Source: an uncultured cyanobacterium | GTDB taxonomy: Bacteria; Cyanobacteriota; Cyanobacteriia; PCC-6307; Cyanobiaceae | Direction of reading: 5' to 3' | NCBI GenBank assembly: GCA_903928835.1 | Contig: CAIYSK010000305.1 | Coordinates: forward strand, 1-7,541 | DNA: 7,541 bases | In this document: piece by piece, positions 5,490 through 7,541 of the stretch | Numbering within the stretch: position 1 is the stretch's first letter | Layout: the number at the start of each line of letters is the position of its first letter | Notes under the pieces: model-generated | Told to the model about the DNA's origin: nothing | Seen by the model: the letters and a program-made list of their open reading frames with translations, nothing else | The model's database searches: none | Translations under genes and position numbers: made by a program

Positions 5490-6650
5490 CTAGGCCAGGG
5501 CTGAACTTTCAGCCGTGAGGCAATCGGTGCGGGCCGTAGCCAACCTGGTGGCCCAGCTGGCTGCATAGGCCTGGTTGGCCGCCTGGGCTGCGGGGTCATC
5601 CGTGGCTAACGGGTGGGGCATGGTGCCATTGATCGCCCCATTGGTGACACAGAACATGGCCTTTTGGAAGCTGGCGCAAATTTTGACCCGCACATCCCCC
5701 TCGCCGCGGGTGCGCTGCTGATACCAGTGGTGAAGCCCATCGGGTAGGTGGCGATACATGTCCTGCATCAGCAAGCTCGGCGGGATGCCTGCCCCCATGC
5801 TGGGCAGGGGATCGGCGAACAGGGCCCCATAGGCAAATTGGCCCTGGTCGGGGGAGATTTGCTGGGCCTGGGCGTTGAAGCTCACCGTCCCCAGGAATGG
5901 CATGCCCCTCAAGAAGACCGCCTCCACATAGGGGACCGCCACATCCACCAGAAAGGTGAGGCCCGCTTCTGGGGGGAGCACCCAAAAGGTGTCAGCTCCG
6001 ATCACCACCGAGTAGGTGATTGGAGCTGGGGCAGCCGCCACGAGCCCCTGCTTGAGAAACTCCACCACGGCTGGGATCGAGGCCACCCGACCATCCCGCC
6101 AAGCTGCGGCGAGATCGATGAACAGATCACCCATGACCCGCCAGAACTGGCCCAGGGCATGGGTTGTTGCCGCGGTTCGGATGAGCTCAGGCAAAAAGGC
6201 CGGGAAAAGGGGATGCAGCAGGGCCAACAGAGGGTCTGATCGGCGCTTGCGCTGGATGATGGCACCACAACGCTCCAAAAAGGGGGCGGAATCGAGGTAG
6301 GCATCCAGGCCGCCCGTGCCATGCCAAAGCATGGCCTTCATGCAGTATTCGGCGTATTCGAAATTGATGCGGTCGTGGAGCAGATGGCGCCAGATCTTGG
6401 CGGGGCTCAAATCACCATCGAGGTACTTGAAGATGGGTAGGGGATTGAGAAACTGCTGCTCTGCCTGATAGATCAAGTTGATGCTGTAGGCATCCAACAC
6501 CTCGCCATAGCTCTCGAGCACTCCCACCACTTCCAGCAGGTGGTCGGAGGTGTCGGCAAGGAGCGTTTCTCCCGCCAACAGCCGCCGCTCCAGTTCTTTG
6601 GCAGGTGGCATACCGCCTTGGCGGGTGAGAGCGGCGGAGATGACGGGCAT
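5490..6650 (-). CDS. chpX: CO2 hydration protein ChpX/CupB of the NDH-1 CO2-uptake complex
   Basis: A complete 386-residue member of the CO2 hydration (Chp/Cup) family, the peripheral subunit that sits on the NdhD/NdhF membrane arm and converts CO2 to bicarbonate in a carbonic anhydrase-like step. Family blocks visible include LNPLPIFKYLDGD (68-80), IWRHLLHDRINFEYAEY (86-102) and WHGTGGLDAYLDSAPFLERC (from 109). The H-x4-R pair H89/R94 matches the spacing of the zinc-site residues reported for CupA (H130/R135) and CupB (H86/R91). The short N-terminus before it resembles CupB, suggesting the constitutive, low-affinity NDH-1(4) system. No membrane helices are expected. The ATG overlaps the ndhD stop as TAATG, indicating translational coupling. 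An internal ATG at residue 14 is a less likely start. The last 30 or so residues are Ala/Thr-rich and poorly conserved in appearance. Confidence 0.93.
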   Translation of the reverse strand: MPVISAALTRQGGMPPAKELERRLLAGETLLADTSDHLLEVVGVLESYGEVLDAYSINLIYQAEQQFLNPLPIFKYLDGDLSPAKIWRHLLHDRINFEYAEYCMKAMLWHGTGGLDAYLDSAPFLERCGAIIQRKRRSDPLLALLHPLFPAFLPELIRTAATTHALGQFWRVMGDLFIDLAAAWRDGRVASIPAVVEFLKQGLVAAAPAPITYSVVIGADTFWVLPPEAGLTFLVDVAVPYVEAVFLRGMPFLGTVSFNAQAQQISPDQGQFAYGALFADPLPSMGAGIPPSLLMQDMYRHLPDGLHHWYQQRTRGEGDVRVKICASFQKAMFCVTNGAINGTMPHPLATDDPAAQAANQAYAASWATRLATARTDCLTAESSALA

Positions 6651-7541
6651 TAGCCCAGCCCTCCCATTGGGGTCATGGCAGTGGTGGTGGCTTCACTCAG
6701 GTGGCCCAGCAGGGCTGGGAACAGGCCCAACGCCACAACCCCTAGGGAAAGAGCCAGGGCTGGCAAGGTTTCCCGAGGGGCCACAGGCGCCAGCTGCACA
6801 TCGAGCCGGGCGTCTTGAACCGGATCTGCAGTCGCGGGGGTCACCGCAAGACGGCCGAAGAACGCCCGGTTCACCAGCAGCAAGAAATAAACCGCGGTGA
6901 GGCCCGAGCCCACCATGCACAGCAAGGTGGCTAGGGGGTAGGCCTGAAGGCTGCCCCGGAACACCAGAAATTCGGAGATGAACCCGGCCATGCCAGGCAG
7001 GCCCGCACTGGCCATCACCCCGAGGATCATCAAGCTGCCCGTAAAGGGCAGGCCCCGCTCGGGATTGAGCAATCCCCGCAACACATCCAAATCTCTGGTA
7101 CCGGTTTTGCGATACACCGTGCCCACCAGCAAAAACAACAGGGCGGAAATCAAGCCATGGCTGACCATCTGAAATTCAGCTCCCAACAAGGCCACGGGTG
7201 TTCCGGCGGCGCCGGCGAGGAGCACATAGCCCATGTGGCCCACGGAGCTGTAGGCCACCATCCGCTTCATGTCGGTTTGGGCAATGGCCGCCAGGGATCC
7301 ATAGACCACTGAAATGGCAGCCCAGATGGCCAGCCCTGGTGCCAGCAGGGCCCAGGCGTCGGGGAACAGACCCATGCCAAACCGCAGGATGCCGTAGGTG
7401 CCCAGCTTGAGCAGCACCCCCGCCAACAACACCGATACCGGGGTGGAGGCCTGGGTGTGGGCATCGGGCAACCAGGTATGGAAGGGCACCAGGGGCAACT
7501 TGATGCCAAAACCCACCAGCAGCACAACCAACAACACCACC
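6650..7541 (-). CDS. ndhD4: NDH-1 subunit NdhD of the CO2-uptake type, 5' end cut off by the window edge
   Basis: The C-terminal 296 residues of an NdhD/NuoM-type proton-channel subunit; the N-terminal portion lies beyond base 7541. Marks of the family are GFGIKLPLVPFHTWLPDAHT (10-29, with the channel lysine K14), VLLAGVLLKLGTYG (37-50, K45), TDMKRMVAYSSVGHMGY (89-105) and MVSHGLISALLFLLVGTVY followed by RKTGTRDLD. Multiple hydrophobic spans place it in the thylakoid or plasma membrane. Because it is coupled to chpX by TAATG, it should be the specialised NdhD of a CO2-uptake NDH-1 rather than the respiratory/cyclic-flow NdhD1. The CupB-like chpX favours ndhD4 over ndhD3. The numbering is inferred from that neighbour, not from residues unique to NdhD4. 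A matching ndhF would be expected just upstream, outside the window. Confidence 0.92.
   Translation of the reverse strand, partial: VVLLVVLLVGFGIKLPLVPFHTWLPDAHTQASTPVSVLLAGVLLKLGTYGILRFGMGLFPDAWALLAPGLAIWAAISVVYGSLAAIAQTDMKRMVAYSSVGHMGYVLLAGAAGTPVALLGAEFQMVSHGLISALLFLLVGTVYRKTGTRDLDVLRGLLNPERGLPFTGSLMILGVMASAGLPGMAGFISEFLVFRGSLQAYPLATLLCMVGSGLTAVYFLLLVNRAFFGRLAVTPATADPVQDARLDVQLAPVAPRETLPALALSLGVVALGLFPALLGHLSEATTTAMTPMGGLG

Noticed and set aside
5480..5599. 40-residue N-terminal extension of acRAF
   Set aside because: It overlaps the 3' end of chpX, is Pro/Arg-rich and lacks any resemblance to the PCD fold; ATG 5479 gives the normal compact length.

Overview
The window looks like chromosome from an alpha-cyanobacterium of the picocyanobacterial group (Synechococcus/Cyanobium type). 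The sequence is GC-rich (well over 60% by eye) and densely packed. It carries dnaA next to an HtrA-type protease, a plastid-like GNAT acetyltransferase, a CO2-uptake NDH-1 module (NdhD plus ChpX/CupB) and an acRAF-type Rubisco assembly factor. I saw no copy of the HIP1 octamer that is abundant in many beta-cyanobacteria. No tRNA, rRNA, insertion sequence, CRISPR array or prophage signal was seen. Genus and species cannot be fixed from this alone.

Layout. (1) 1-602, minus: C-terminally truncated alpha/beta hydrolase. (2) 593-1126, plus: GNAT acetyltransferase related to plant chloroplast NSI/SNAT enzymes, divergent from the hydrolase. (3) 3675-1123, minus: a tight three-gene unit of HtrA-like serine protease, a TIGR04282-type transferase and a TIGR04283-type family 2 glycosyltransferase. 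The first junction is a 4-nt GTGA overlap and the second a 4-nt gap. (4) 3676-3769: the only real regulatory gap, shared by htrA (minus) and dnaA (plus). (5) 3770-5191, plus: complete dnaA. (6) 7541-5210, minus: a three-gene CO2-acquisition unit. It holds the C-terminal part of ndhD (probably ndhD4), chpX/cupB and acRAF, joined by a TAATG overlap and a 10-nt gap.

How the genes work together. The NdhD-ChpX pair belongs to a thylakoid NDH-1 complex that converts CO2 to bicarbonate. acRAF helps assemble the Rubisco that uses the resulting CO2 in alpha-carboxysomes. Their shared transcription unit therefore ties carbon uptake to carbon fixation. DnaA starts replication, and HtrA is an envelope or lumen quality-control protease. 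The two transferases after htrA belong to families that current annotation links to arsenosugar biosynthesis, but nothing here proves that role.

Most of this is recognisable picocyanobacterial housekeeping, and I found no clear undescribed system. The points most worth a second look are the htrA-transferase coupling, a cysteine pair in the HtrA PDZ domain, the degenerate pterin-dehydratase site of acRAF within the NDH-1 operon, and an 18-bp tandem duplication in the tail of the glycosyltransferase.
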